DNA of 64,000 nt from Pseudomonas sp. SJZ079 (GTDB lineage: Bacteria; Pseudomonadota; Gammaproteobacteria; Pseudomonadales; Pseudomonadaceae): the NCBI RefSeq assembly GCF_007993865.1, contig NZ_VIUH01000020.1, positions 1 through 64,000 of the forward strand, written 5' to 3'. A model generated the notes under the pieces. The model did not search any database, was not told the origin of the DNA, and saw only the letters and a program-made list of their open reading frames with translations. The first letter of the stretch is position 1. The number at the start of each line of letters is the position of its first letter. A program made the position numbers and the translations under genes. Positions 44,755-53,374 of this stretch are shown in pieces.

Positions 44755-45930
44755 ATGCCCGATATCGTCATCGTTAACGGCGCCCGCACCCCGATGGGTG
44801 GCTTTCAAGGCAGCCTGGCCAGCGTACCGGCCGTCGAGCTGGGCGCCGCCGCGATCCGCGAAGCCGTCCGCCGCGCCGGCATTCAAGCTGCCGATGTGCA
44901 GGAAGTGATCATGGGTTGCGTATTGCCTGCCGGCCTCAAGCAAGGTCCGGCGCGCCAGGCTGCATTGAACGCCGGCCTGCCCAGTGCGACCGGTTGCACC
45001 ACGATCAACAAGCTCTGCGGTTCGGGGATGAAAGCGGTGATGCTGGCTCACGACCTGCTCAAGGCCGGGACTAACTCGGTAATGGTCGCCGGCGGCATGG
45101 AAAGCATGTCCAACGCACCCTACCTCATCGAAAAAGCCCGTACGGGCCTGCGCATGGGGCACGGCGAAATCAAGGACCACATGTTCCTCGACGGCCTGGA
45201 AGATGCCCGCAGCGGCCGCCTGATGGGCTCGTTCGCCCAGGAAACTGCGGATCAATACGGCATCAGCCGCGAAGCCATGGACGCCTACGCCATCGAGTCG
45301 CTGAAGCGTGCCCAGGCAGCGATCGCCGCAGGGTCGCTGGCCGCCGAGATCGTCCCGATCAGTGTCACCACCCGCAAGGGCGAGGTACTGGTAAAGGACG
45401 ATGAACAGCCACTGAACGCCAACCTGGAGAAAATTCCCAGCCTGAAACCGGCGTTCCGCAAAGACGGCAGCATCACCGCCGCCAACGCCAGTTCGATCTC
45501 CGATGGCGCCTCCGCGCTGGTCTTGATGACTGCCGAAGAGGCTAGCAAGCGCGGCCTCACACCACTGGCCAAGATCGTCGGCCATGCCACCCAGAGCCAG
45601 GACCCGAGCGAGTTCACCCTCGCCCCAGTTGGCGCCATCAGCAACCTGCTGCAGAAAACCGGCTGGGACAAGAACCAGGTGGATCTGTTCGAGATCAACG
45701 AGGCCTTTGCCATGGTCACCATGTTGGCCATGCGCGAACACAACCTCGATCACGCCAAGGTCAATATCTATGGTGGCGCCTGCGCCCAGGGCCATCCAGT
45801 CGGGTCGACCGGTTCACGAATCATCCTCACCCTGATCAACGCCCTGCAGAATACCGGCGGCAAACGCGGCATCGCCGCGCTGTGCATCGGCGGCGGAGAG
45901 GCCACCGCAGTGGCGATCGAGTTGCTGTAA
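44755..45930 (+). CDS. Acetyl-CoA C-acyltransferase (thiolase)
   Basis: A 391-residue thiolase with nucleophile C88 (NKLCGSG), H347 (QGHPVG) and C377 (ALCIGGG). It may cleave 3-ketoacyl-CoA in beta-oxidation or condense acetyl-CoA. Divergent from the acyl-CoA ligase gene, it completes the cassette with DUF1302/DUF1329 and the MalT-like regulator. A GAGG site precedes the start and a strong terminator follows the stop. Confidence 0.92.
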   Translation: MPDIVIVNGARTPMGGFQGSLASVPAVELGAAAIREAVRRAGIQAADVQEVIMGCVLPAGLKQGPARQAALNAGLPSATGCTTINKLCGSGMKAVMLAHDLLKAGTNSVMVAGGMESMSNAPYLIEKARTGLRMGHGEIKDHMFLDGLEDARSGRLMGSFAQETADQYGISREAMDAYAIESLKRAQAAIAAGSLAAEIVPISVTTRKGEVLVKDDEQPLNANLEKIPSLKPAFRKDGSITAANASSISDGASALVLMTAEEASKRGLTPLAKIVGHATQSQDPSEFTLAPVGAISNLLQKTGWDKNQVDLFEINEAFAMVTMLAMREHNLDHAKVNIYGGACAQGHPVGSTGSRIILTLINALQNTGGKRGIAALCIGGGEATAVAIELL

Positions 45931-45947
45931 ACCCAGCCGATACGAAA

Positions 45948-45974
45948 AGCCCCGCCAGGTGTGCGGGGCTTTTT
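45948..45974. terminator. Terminator after thiolase
   Basis: AGCCCCGC (45948-45955) pairs with GCGGGGCT (45963-45970), followed by a T-run; a short A-run on the left lets it serve the convergent LysE gene too. Confidence 0.9.
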
Positions 45975-45990
45975 CATTTACAGCGCAGGC

Positions 45991-46620
45991 TCAACGCAAT
46001 TCGCTGAATGCCAGCTTGATACCGAGTGCGATCAGTACACCGCCCATCAGCCGATCGAACCAGTGGCCGAGTCGGGCAAAGCCGGTGCGCACCCGTTGCT
46101 GACTGAACAGCAGCGCCACCAGACAAAACCACAGCGCCGTTGCCAGCGCCAGATAGACTCCGTAACCGGCCTGGATCATCAAAGGGGTGTGTGGATTGAT
46201 TACCACGGTGAACAGCGACAGGAAAAACAGGGTTGCCTTGGGATTCAGGCCATTGGTGACGAACCCCGTGACAAACGCGGCGCGTGACGAGCGTGCACCC
46301 TCCGCCAGGTTCAGTTCGGCGCTCGCCGGATCAGCCGGTTTGGCGCGCAACGCGCGGATACCGATATACAGCAAGTAAGCGGCCGCCAGCCACTTCAGCG
46401 CATTGAACAGCACGATCGACTGCGACACGATCAAGCCGATACCGAGCAACGAATACGCCACGTGCACGAAGATGCCGGCACCGACGCCCAACGCGGTAAA
46501 CATGCCGGCGCGCCGACCGAAGCCCACGCTTTCGCGCACCACGATGGCAAAGTCCGGACCGGGACTGGCCACAGCGAGCAAATGGATCAACGCAACAGTA
46601 AAAAACTCTGTCCAGTACAC
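45991..46620 (-). CDS. LysE/RhtB-family amino acid exporter
   Basis: A 209-residue inner-membrane protein with about six hydrophobic helices. The AVASPGPDFAIVVRES start motif and GLNPKATLFFLSLF are family signatures. It exports an amino acid or homoserine-lactone-like compound; the substrate cannot be told. The start is a GTG at 46620, chosen because a perfect GGAGG lies five bases upstream and no ATG fits. Confidence 0.87.
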   Translation of the reverse strand: MYWTEFFTVALIHLLAVASPGPDFAIVVRESVGFGRRAGMFTALGVGAGIFVHVAYSLLGIGLIVSQSIVLFNALKWLAAAYLLYIGIRALRAKPADPASAELNLAEGARSSRAAFVTGFVTNGLNPKATLFFLSLFTVVINPHTPLMIQAGYGVYLALATALWFCLVALLFSQQRVRTGFARLGHWFDRLMGGVLIALGIKLAFSELR

Positions 46621-46699
46621 GGGACCTCCGTGGCATAAAGTGGGTCTGCTAGGCTCGCAACCATACGCCCACCCAGCCCAGTAAAGAAAGGTACAGCTG

Positions 46700-47665
46700 A
46701 TGAGTAATAGTAGCCTTGCGGTATTTCTCGACCACAGCTCGCTCGACCTTGGCGACCTCGATCTGATGCCGCTCAAGCAGTGTTTTGCCGAACTGCGGCT
46801 GCATGGACAGAGCACGTCCGAGCAGGTCATCGAACGCCTGCAAGGCGCGCAGGTCGCGATCAGCAACAAGGTGCCGCTGGATGCCGAGACCTTCGCCGCC
46901 TGCCCGGAGCTGAAACTGGTTCTGGTTGCCGCCACCGGCACCAACAATATCGACCTCGTCGCCGCTCGCGAACAGGGCGTGACCGTCTGCAATTGCCAAG
47001 GCTATGGCACCCCGTCGGTGGCGCAACACACTCTGATGCTGCTGCTCGCCCTGGCCACCCGCCTGCCCGACTACCATGCTGCCGTACGTGCCGGGCGCTG
47101 GCAGCAGGCGCAGCAATTTTGCCTGCTGGACTTTCCCATCGTCGAACTGGAAGGCAAGACCCTCGGCCTGCTGGGCCATGGCGAGCTGGGGGGCGCGGTG
47201 GCCAGCCTGGCCGAGGCGTTCGGCATGCGCGTGCTGCTCGGTCAGTTGCCGGGACGCCAACCGCGCCCGGATCGCGTGCCACTGGAAGAACTGCTACCGC
47301 AGGTCGACGCCCTGACCCTGCATTGCCCGTTGAACGACGCCACCCGGGATCTGATTGGCGAGGATGAGCTGAACCTGATGAAACCCGGCGCCTTCCTGAT
47401 CAACACCGCGCGCGGCGGTCTGGTCAACGAGCAGGCCCTGGCCGCCGCGCTGCGCCGTGGCCATTTGGGCGGCGCCGCCACCGACGTGCTGACCCAGGAA
47501 CCGCCGATAAACGGCAACCCCTTGCTGGCCGGCGATATCCCACGACTGATTGTCACCCCGCACAGCGCCTGGGGCAGCCGCGAGGCGCGGCAACGGATCG
47601 TCGGCCAACTGATGGAGAACGCCCAGGCGTTCTTCGGCGGTGCGCCGCGCCGTGTAGTCGGCTAA
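46700..47665 (+). CDS. D-2-hydroxyacid dehydrogenase (hydroxypyruvate reductase-like)
   Basis: A 321-residue NAD(P)-dependent enzyme. The dinucleotide loop is GLLGHGELGG (about 156-165), and the catalytic Arg, Glu and His are in NTARGG, TQEPP and TPHSAW. Closest by feel to glycerate dehydrogenase/hydroxypyruvate reductase HprA. It is divergent from the LysE gene and 28 bases upstream of rsmC. Confidence 0.85.
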   Translation: MSNSSLAVFLDHSSLDLGDLDLMPLKQCFAELRLHGQSTSEQVIERLQGAQVAISNKVPLDAETFAACPELKLVLVAATGTNNIDLVAAREQGVTVCNCQGYGTPSVAQHTLMLLLALATRLPDYHAAVRAGRWQQAQQFCLLDFPIVELEGKTLGLLGHGELGGAVASLAEAFGMRVLLGQLPGRQPRPDRVPLEELLPQVDALTLHCPLNDATRDLIGEDELNLMKPGAFLINTARGGLVNEQALAAALRRGHLGGAATDVLTQEPPINGNPLLAGDIPRLIVTPHSAWGSREARQRIVGQLMENAQAFFGGAPRRVVG

Positions 47666-47693
47666 GCTGCGCGCCTTTTTTCGAGGAGCACTC

Positions 47694-48692
47694 ATGGACC
47701 CGCGAAGCGAAGTGTTGCTGCGCCAGGCCGACCTGTTCGCCGGCCCGTTGTTGCTGGCTGGCCTACCCGCCGACGATCTGCTCGGGCACCTGCCCAACGC
47801 CCATGGCTGGAGCTGGCACGCTGGCGATCAGGCCGCACTGAGCAGCCGCTTTGCCGGACGCAGTCACTTTGGCGTCACCCCGCCCACCGTGCAGTTCGAC
47901 GCGGCGGTATTGTTCCTGCCGAAATCCCGAGAGCTGACCGATTACCTGCTGAGCGCCCTGGCCGCACAACTGGACGGCCGCGAGCTGTTTCTGGTCGGCG
48001 AAAAACGTGCCGGTATCGAGCGCGCGGCCAAACAACTGGCGGCGTTCGGCAGCACAGGCAAACTCGACAGCGCGCGGCACTGCCAGCTCTGGCGGGCACG
48101 GCTGGAACAGGCGCCGCCGACACCGGACCTGGAGGCTCTGGCCCAACGTTATTCGCTGGAATTGAGCGACGGCCCACTGACCATCGTCAGTCTGCCGGGG
48201 GTCTTCAGCCATGGTCGTCTGGATAGCGGCAGTGCCCTGCTCCTGGAGCACCTGGATAACCTGCCGACTGGCCACCTGCTGGACTTCGGCTGCGGTGCCG
48301 GGGTGCTCGGTGCGGTACTCAAACGCCGCTACCCGGATAGCCAGGTAACCCTGCTGGATGTCGATGCCTTTGCCGCGGCCAGCAGTCGCCTGACCCTGGC
48401 CGCCAATCATCTGCAAGCCGAGGTGATCAGTGGCGACGGAATTGCCGCCGCCCCCACGGAGCTGAGCGCGATTCTGAGTAACCCGCCGTTCCACCAGGGC
48501 GTGCACACCCACTATCAGGCCACGGAAAACCTGTTGCGCCAGGCCACCGAGCACCTGCAGCGCCACGGTCAATTACGCCTGGTGGCCAACAGCTTCCTCA
48601 AATACCCGCCGCTGATCGAACAGCACCTCGGTCCCTGCCAGACGCTGGCCGAAGCCAAGGGTTTCCGCATCTACCAGGCGCACAAAGGCTGA
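47694..48692 (+). CDS. rsmC: 16S rRNA m2G1207 methyltransferase RsmC
   Basis: A 332-residue methyltransferase with a degenerate N-terminal copy of the fold and a C-terminal active domain (about 165-332). The SAM loop is LLDFGCGAGVLG and the catalytic N-P-P-F is NPPFHQG. It methylates G1207 of 16S rRNA in the small subunit. A GAGGAG-like site precedes the ATG. The manganese riboswitch region begins about 45 bases after its stop. Confidence 0.93.
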   Translation: MDPRSEVLLRQADLFAGPLLLAGLPADDLLGHLPNAHGWSWHAGDQAALSSRFAGRSHFGVTPPTVQFDAAVLFLPKSRELTDYLLSALAAQLDGRELFLVGEKRAGIERAAKQLAAFGSTGKLDSARHCQLWRARLEQAPPTPDLEALAQRYSLELSDGPLTIVSLPGVFSHGRLDSGSALLLEHLDNLPTGHLLDFGCGAGVLGAVLKRRYPDSQVTLLDVDAFAAASSRLTLAANHLQAEVISGDGIAAAPTELSAILSNPPFHQGVHTHYQATENLLRQATEHLQRHGQLRLVANSFLKYPPLIEQHLGPCQTLAEAKGFRIYQAHKG

Positions 48693-48735
48693 GCGCAGGC
48701 TTGCTCAAGCCCGAGCGCTTAGGCAGAATGCGCCC

Positions 48736-48979
48736 GTCCTAGGGGAGTAGTCTCCCGCGAGCGCCCGTCGCTCGCCCGGCACGCGTCAACATACTTGGTC
48801 AACCGACCATGGCGCGTGCGACCCAAGGCCCGCTTAACCGGGCTGCAGATGTGCTGCCAACGCCAGTCGTTGGTTAGCAACAATCTGCACAGGGTTTGAC
48901 CAGACCTATGACACGCACACCTCACCCGGGGCGGGAAGGTCGTACGTGTCATCTGTCATGGCCATCTCGACCCGCCCCG
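48736..48979 (+). promoter_or_regulatory. yybP-ykoY manganese riboswitch
   Basis: The hallmark AGGGGAGTAG is at 48741-48750, and a nested arm GCACGCG/CGCGTGC (48779-48785, 48813-48819) encloses TGGTC/GACCA. An extra arm GCAGAT/ATCTGC (48845-48850, 48883-48888) holds CCAACG/CGTTGG, and GACCAGACCTATGACACG follows. Downstream, CGGGGCGGG (48927-48935) pairs with CCCGCCCCG (48971-48979) right before the ribosome site, and TGACACG/CGTGTCA (48909-48915, 48945-48951) is a nested stem. Without a T-run, control of translation is likelier than termination. The gene it precedes is a Mn-exporter family, as expected. Confidence 0.85.
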
Positions 48980-48991
48980 TTAGGAAGCCTG

Positions 48992-49576
48992 ATGCTGGAA
49001 TCCCTGTTCGTCCCCACCCTGATCGTTGCGCTGGCCGAAATCGGCGACAAGACCCAACTGCTTGCCCTGCTGCTGGCCGCGCGCTTTCGTAGGCCCTGGC
49101 CGATCATCGGCGGCATTGTGGTGGCCACCCTGGCCAACCACTTCGCCGCCGCGGCTGCCGGTAACTGGGTGGCCGGTTTGTTTTCGCCCGCCACCCTCAA
49201 CTGGATGCTCACCGCCAGTTTCGTCGCGGTGGCGCTATGGACCCTGGTTCCCGACCAGTTGGACGACGACGAAAACACCCGACTCAAGCGCTACGGCCCA
49301 TTTCTCACCACCCTGGTCGCCTTTTTCATTGCCGAGATGGGCGACAAGACGCAAATCGCCACGGTGATGCTGGCCGCGCAGTACCCACAGTTGGTCTGGG
49401 TGGTGATCGGCACCACGCTGGGCATGCTGATCGCCAACGTGCCGGTGGTGTTGGCGGGCAATTTCGCCGCCGCGCGCCTGCCGCTGACCCTGATCCGGCG
49501 CCTGGCGGCCAGCGCCTTTGCCGCCTTGGCGCTGTATGCGGGCTACCAGGCCTTGAAATTGAGCGGGCTTGCTTGA
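48992..49576 (+). CDS. GDT1/TMEM165 (UPF0016) manganese transporter
   Basis: A 194-residue membrane protein with about six helices and two copies of the E-x-G-D-K-T motif: EIGDKTQ (11-17) and EMGDKTQ (about 114-120). The family moves Mn2+ or Ca2+; the Vibrio cholerae member MneA exports manganese. Control by the upstream yybP-ykoY riboswitch, which turns genes on when Mn2+ is high, supports export. The ATG at 48992 has AGGAAG five bases before it. Confidence 0.92.
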   Translation: MLESLFVPTLIVALAEIGDKTQLLALLLAARFRRPWPIIGGIVVATLANHFAAAAAGNWVAGLFSPATLNWMLTASFVAVALWTLVPDQLDDDENTRLKRYGPFLTTLVAFFIAEMGDKTQIATVMLAAQYPQLVWVVIGTTLGMLIANVPVVLAGNFAAARLPLTLIRRLAASAFAALALYAGYQALKLSGLA

Positions 49577-49687
49577 CGACCAAAGCGACCACATAGATCG
49601 ACGCTTAGACCCATGTGATAAGAGCGAAACTGCTGATAAAGTGCGCAAGCTTTTGCTCATTTTCTCAGCAGTCATGGAGACACCCTC

Positions 49688-50131
49688 ATGTCATTGGATG
49701 ATCGCAAAAAGCTGGTGCGCCAGCATATCGACCTGTCGTGGAACAAGGGCCGCCTGGCGTTGGTGGAACAACTGCACAGCAAGGACTTTCTCTACAAGAG
49801 CTCATTTATCGGTCGACCGCTGAACAGTGCCGCATTCGCCCTGATGGTGCAGGACATCCGCGACGCCATGCCGGACCTCGAGGTGGTGATCGAGGATTGC
49901 ATCGCCGAAGGCAACAAGGTGGTCACCTGGAGCACCCTGATCGGCACCATCGAGAAGCCCGCCCTGGGTTATCCGCCAAGCGACAAGGTGATGAGCATTT
50001 CGGCGATGGCCTTCTGGACGCTGACCCCGCGCAACGAGATTCAGGAGCTCTGCACCATGTTCGACATGGAAAGCTTTCGCGCCCAGCTTGGCCTGGAGCC
50101 CCGTCGGTTCGCGGAAATAGCCCTGCCGTAG
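49688..50131 (+). CDS. SnoaL-like / NTF2-fold protein
   Basis: A 147-residue protein of the SnoaL polyketide-cyclase-like, NTF2-fold superfamily. The start MSLDDRKKLVRQHIDLSWNKG and the pattern of a central IEDCIAEGNKVVTWSTLIGT strand pair are typical. Members are often of unknown function; some are light- or stress-induced in pseudomonads. GGAG lies upstream of the ATG. It is convergent with the next gene, 15 bases apart. Confidence 0.75.
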   Translation: MSLDDRKKLVRQHIDLSWNKGRLALVEQLHSKDFLYKSSFIGRPLNSAAFALMVQDIRDAMPDLEVVIEDCIAEGNKVVTWSTLIGTIEKPALGYPPSDKVMSISAMAFWTLTPRNEIQELCTMFDMESFRAQLGLEPRRFAEIALP

Positions 50132-50146
50132 GCGGGCAACGAACTT

Positions 50147-51136
50147 CTACCCGGCGATATAGCCATTCTCGCGAAACCACTGGATCGTCCGCGCCAACGT
50201 GACATCCAGTGATTGCTCGGCCACAAACCCCAACTCCTGGCGCGCTTTGCTGCCGTCGAGGAACTGCCCGCCAGCCATCACCGCAATCGCCGTGTCGTCC
50301 AGCAGCGGCAAGCGTCCGCTCAAGCGATAGCGCAAGCGCCCGACTAGCGCCGCGCCCTTGGCCAGACTCAAGAGTATTGGCTTAGGTGCACCAACACCCA
50401 ACTGCTCGGCGATTCGCGCAGTCAACTCGGCCAACTGGATATTTTCGCCGGTGAGCAGATAACGCTCGCCGGCACGGCCCTTCTCCAGCGCCAGCAGCAA
50501 CCCGCGCCCCGCTTCTGCGGCGTCTATCCAGTTGCGTGGTCCCGGCACATAACGGCGCATGGCACCGCTGGCGATGGCGGTCACCAACCGCCCTGTACTG
50601 GGGCCGACATCGAACTCGCCCAGGGTCATCCCGGGAATTCCGATCACCACCGGCAGGCCATTGCGCGCCTGCTCCCGGGCCTGCTCATCCAGCGCCCACT
50701 TGCACAGCAGATAAGGGTTGCGCCAGCGCGGCATGCCTTCGTAGAACAAGCCTTCGTGCCCCGGCAAACCCTGCGGATGACGCGGCAAAGCGATCGCCGC
50801 CCCAACATAGAGAATGCGCGGCACCTCGGCGGCCAGGCAGGCGGCATAGAAGTGGTTGGTCTGATCCAGCGCGCTGGCCACCTCTTCCTGCCAACGTCGT
50901 GGCCGGGTCGGATAATGGCCGGCGCAGAAGATCACCCCGTCGACGCCCCGCAACGCTCGGCTGAGCCCGGTCTGGTCGAACAAACCCGCGGCGTGACTCT
51001 CGGCGTCGAGATAACCGAGGCGCTCGATACGCGAGGAGGGTCGATGGATCAACAGCAACTGGTGACCCGCCGCCTTGATGGCGCGGGCCGTATGGTGGCC
51101 AAGCAGACCGGTAGCACCGAGCACGGCAATCTTCAC
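50147..51136 (-). CDS. NAD-dependent epimerase/dehydratase family protein
   Basis: A 329-residue extended short-chain dehydrogenase. The NAD loop is GATGLLGHH (8-16) and the catalytic Y-x-x-x-K is YLLCK. It resembles dihydroflavonol-reductase-like oxidoreductases of unknown substrate. The start is a GTG at 51136 with AAGGAG five bases upstream, better than any ATG further out. Confidence 0.82.
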   Translation of the reverse strand: MKIAVLGATGLLGHHTARAIKAAGHQLLLIHRPSSRIERLGYLDAESHAAGLFDQTGLSRALRGVDGVIFCAGHYPTRPRRWQEEVASALDQTNHFYAACLAAEVPRILYVGAAIALPRHPQGLPGHEGLFYEGMPRWRNPYLLCKWALDEQAREQARNGLPVVIGIPGMTLGEFDVGPSTGRLVTAIASGAMRRYVPGPRNWIDAAEAGRGLLLALEKGRAGERYLLTGENIQLAELTARIAEQLGVGAPKPILLSLAKGAALVGRLRYRLSGRLPLLDDTAIAVMAGGQFLDGSKARQELGFVAEQSLDVTLARTIQWFRENGYIAG

Positions 51137-51152
51137 AGCGACTCCTTGCGCG

Positions 51153-51200
51153 AAAAAAGCAGAACGCCCAGCACTCGACTGCACACTCGAGCACTGGGCG
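51153..51200 (-). terminator. Terminator after the M48 peptidase gene
   Basis: CGCCCAG-CA-CTCGA (51165-51178) pairs with TCGAG-CA-CTGGGCG (51187-51200). On the minus strand it is followed by six T's (51158-51153), between the peptidase gene and the epimerase gene. Confidence 0.75.
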
Positions 51201-51219
51201 GTTCAGTGAGGCGGCGCTA

Positions 51220-52041
51220 TCAGCGCGAAGCTTTAGCCTGTTCATACAGCGGCATGACTTTCGGAATAGTCGCCTGCAAGGAGGCAATCCGGCTACTCGA
51301 CGAGGGGTGCGTGCTCATGAATTCCGGCGGCGCACCTTCACTGGCCTGGGCCATCTTCTGCCACAGGCTGACTGCCGCATTCGGGTTGTAACCGGCGCGA
51401 GCGGCCAATTCCAGGCCAATCACATCGGCTTCGTTCTCGTTACCACGGCTGTTCGGCAGGGTCATGCCGTATTCTACCGCGGCATCGGCTATTGCCAGAG
51501 TACCCTCACCCAGGCCGAGCAAGGCGCCAGCCCCCTGTTTGGCCAGACCGATGCCGTAGGCCTTGGACATCGCTTCGCGGCTATGCTCGCGCAGCGCGTG
51601 GGCGATCTCATGGCCCATCACCGCGGCGATCTCATCATCGCTCAGCTGCAGTTTCTCGATCAGCCCACTGTAGAAGATGATCTTGCCGCCGGGGCCGCAG
51701 TTGGCGTTCAACTCGGGGCTGTCGATCAGGTTGACTTCCCATCGCCACTGCGCCGAGTCGGGGCGAAACAGTGGCGCTTGCTTGATCAAGCGATCGGCGA
51801 TGTTACGCAGACGCTTGGCGTTGGTACTGCTCTTATCCAGCTTGCCTTTGCTCGACGCCTCCCCCAGCGTCTGCTGGTAGGACTGCGCGTACATCTGATT
51901 GACCTCTTCGGTCGACAGCATGCTGAACATGTATTGCTTGCGTTCCACGCCCACAGTACCGCCGCTGGTGGTGTTCACGGCCTGGCATCCGGCCAGCAGC
52001 AAGGCCACGGCCAGCGCGGTTAACGACAACGACTGGTTCAT
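51220..52041 (-). CDS. M48-family metallopeptidase lipoprotein
   Basis: A 273-residue lipoprotein peptidase. The lipobox LLLAGC gives C19; zinc ligands are H144-E-I-A-H148 with the third ligand E in NENEADVIGL. It is like LoiP/YggG, which cleave damaged outer-membrane or periplasmic proteins. A GGAG site precedes the ATG. Tail end STHPSSSSRI matches the family. Confidence 0.9.
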   Translation of the reverse strand: MNQSLSLTALAVALLLAGCQAVNTTSGGTVGVERKQYMFSMLSTEEVNQMYAQSYQQTLGEASSKGKLDKSSTNAKRLRNIADRLIKQAPLFRPDSAQWRWEVNLIDSPELNANCGPGGKIIFYSGLIEKLQLSDDEIAAVMGHEIAHALREHSREAMSKAYGIGLAKQGAGALLGLGEGTLAIADAAVEYGMTLPNSRGNENEADVIGLELAARAGYNPNAAVSLWQKMAQASEGAPPEFMSTHPSSSSRIASLQATIPKVMPLYEQAKASR

Positions 52042-52174
52042 GCGGAGTCTCCATCTGAATAAGCCTCGTATGCTACGGCGGCGCATCGCGCTCGGGCAAC
52101 CACCACGCCACAGGCAAGCTTGCCGCGCCGGCTAAGCGAGGCAAATCAGCGGCGACTGATCAACCCCCAGAGAC

Positions 52175-52792
52175 CTAGGCAGGCGTCAGGCACTCCGGGC
52201 CATCCAGCGCGGGGTCGTTGACCAGGTTGGCCAGCACCCGCTCGCGCAAGACCGGTTGCGGTCTGGCCAACAGAGCCCGCAACTCGTCCAACGGCGTATC
52301 CGCTGCCAACCAGGCGTCCTGCCCGGCGCCATCAAGAATCAGGGGACGCCGCTGGTTAGCCGCGGCCTGAGTCACCACCGCGGCGCTGAGGTACACCTGC
52401 CCGCCCACGGGATAGGCTTCCCACAGTGCGGCAAAATACAAAGGAGAAGCGTCGCTGGTCAGCCAATAGGGACGTTTGCGCGTCGTGCCGCGCCATTCGT
52501 AGAAGCCGTTGGCCGGCAATAGACCGCGGCGCAGGCGGAAGGCCTCGCGGAACATCGGTTGCTCGGCCAGGGTTTCCGCGCGGGCCTGGGCCGGGGTTTT
52601 CGACAGGTCGGTCAGCCATGGCGGGGTCAAGCCCCAGCGCACGCGCGCTAGCTGGCGCTCGCCGTCGAGATTACGCTGCAGCAGCACCTGGGCATGCGGT
52701 GCGATGCTCCAGTGCGGTTGCTGGTCCGCGGGAAATCCAGGCAACGCCGCGAACGCGGGCGTCCAACGGAACAGGGCATAACGTCCACACAT
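52175..52792 (-). CDS. SRAP/YedK-family protein with altered active site
   Basis: A 205-residue SRAP protein (YedK/HMCES). These bond covalently to abasic sites in single-stranded DNA through Cys2. Cys2 (MCGRY), E99 (GFYEW) and the WGLTPPW loop are present. The Asn of the N-A-R motif is Gln (Q69-A-R71), and the His of H-D-R-M-P is Asn (N146-Q-R-R-P150). Crosslink formation may be retained, but its reversal or efficiency may be changed. It is the only copy in the window. Confidence 0.88.
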   Translation of the reverse strand: MCGRYALFRWTPAFAALPGFPADQQPHWSIAPHAQVLLQRNLDGERQLARVRWGLTPPWLTDLSKTPAQARAETLAEQPMFREAFRLRRGLLPANGFYEWRGTTRKRPYWLTSDASPLYFAALWEAYPVGGQVYLSAAVVTQAAANQRRPLILDGAGQDAWLAADTPLDELRALLARPQPVLRERVLANLVNDPALDGPECLTPA

Positions 52793-52828
52793 GACAAACT
52801 CGATAGCAGGTTGGCGACATACCGCGGC

Positions 52829-53089
52829 TCAACAGATGAGTACGCCCTGAGTATCCTCGGGCTCGTCACTGGGTAGCGGTTGCGCGACATTGTACGTGGC
52901 GATCAACTGCTGCGCGCGATCGGCCTGCCGATCCTCGACCATCACCCCGAGCAAACCGCAGACCGGCAACTCACCGATGCCACCAACCAGATGCCGACCG
53001 CTCAAATGGGCCTCGATGCCTTCACTGGCCAGCATCGTCAGCAGCAACTCGCCTTCCATCAGGTCCAGTGGCTCATAGATACGCTGCAT
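52829..53089 (-). CDS. DUF2007 (PII-like fold) small protein
   Basis: An 86-residue protein with the DUF2007 pattern: MQRIYEPLDLMEGELLLTMLASEGIEA start and the GVMVEDRQADRAQQLI end. The family is called a putative signal-transducing protein and has unknown function. Its ATG overlaps the TGA of the cysteine-rich gene upstream by one base, so the two are coupled. Confidence 0.8.
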   Translation of the reverse strand: MQRIYEPLDLMEGELLLTMLASEGIEAHLSGRHLVGGIGELPVCGLLGVMVEDRQADRAQQLIATYNVAQPLPSDEPEDTQGVLIC

Positions 53090-53271
53090 CAGTCGTTCTC
53101 CCCGCGCACATCCAGGGTCCATTCGACACCGTCGGTGCGCAAATCGAAGACGATCGGCCGGCAACACACCGGGCAATCCTCGATGTACTGCTGATCGCCT
53201 GCGGACAGATCGAGCACTGCCTCGACCGGCTCGCCGCAGTAGGGACATTGATATGCCTGAGTTTCCAGCAT
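53089..53271 (-). CDS. CPXCG-motif cysteine-rich small protein
   Basis: A 60-residue zinc-ribbon-like protein with CPYCG (9-13) and CPVCC (about 33-37), giving two metal-binding knuckles. Function is unknown. The start at 53271 is chosen for its GGAGG six bases upstream; ATG at 53283 would add four residues but would overlap that site. Coupled to the DUF2007 gene downstream. Confidence 0.83.
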   Translation of the reverse strand: MLETQAYQCPYCGEPVEAVLDLSAGDQQYIEDCPVCCRPIVFDLRTDGVEWTLDVRGEND

Positions 53272-53295
53272 CGCGGCCTCCATGTGACTTACGCG

Positions 53296-53301
53296 TATAA
53301 T
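53296..53301 (+). promoter_or_regulatory. Candidate -10 box TATAAT
   Basis: A consensus TATAAT lies 79 bases before the acyltransferase start, in the divergent region with the CPXCG gene. No good -35 is visible at 16-18 bases. Confidence 0.3.
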
Positions 53302-53374
53302 CACCGGTCTATTGCTGGCCCCGCACGCGGGGCGCGCACTTTCACCTGCAGCCAACCACCAACAAGAGAACATG

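Noticed and set aside
49630..49671. CTGCTGA/TCAGCAG inverted repeat before the SnoaL-like gene
   Set aside because: Seven base pairs with a 28-base loop is weak and expected by chance.
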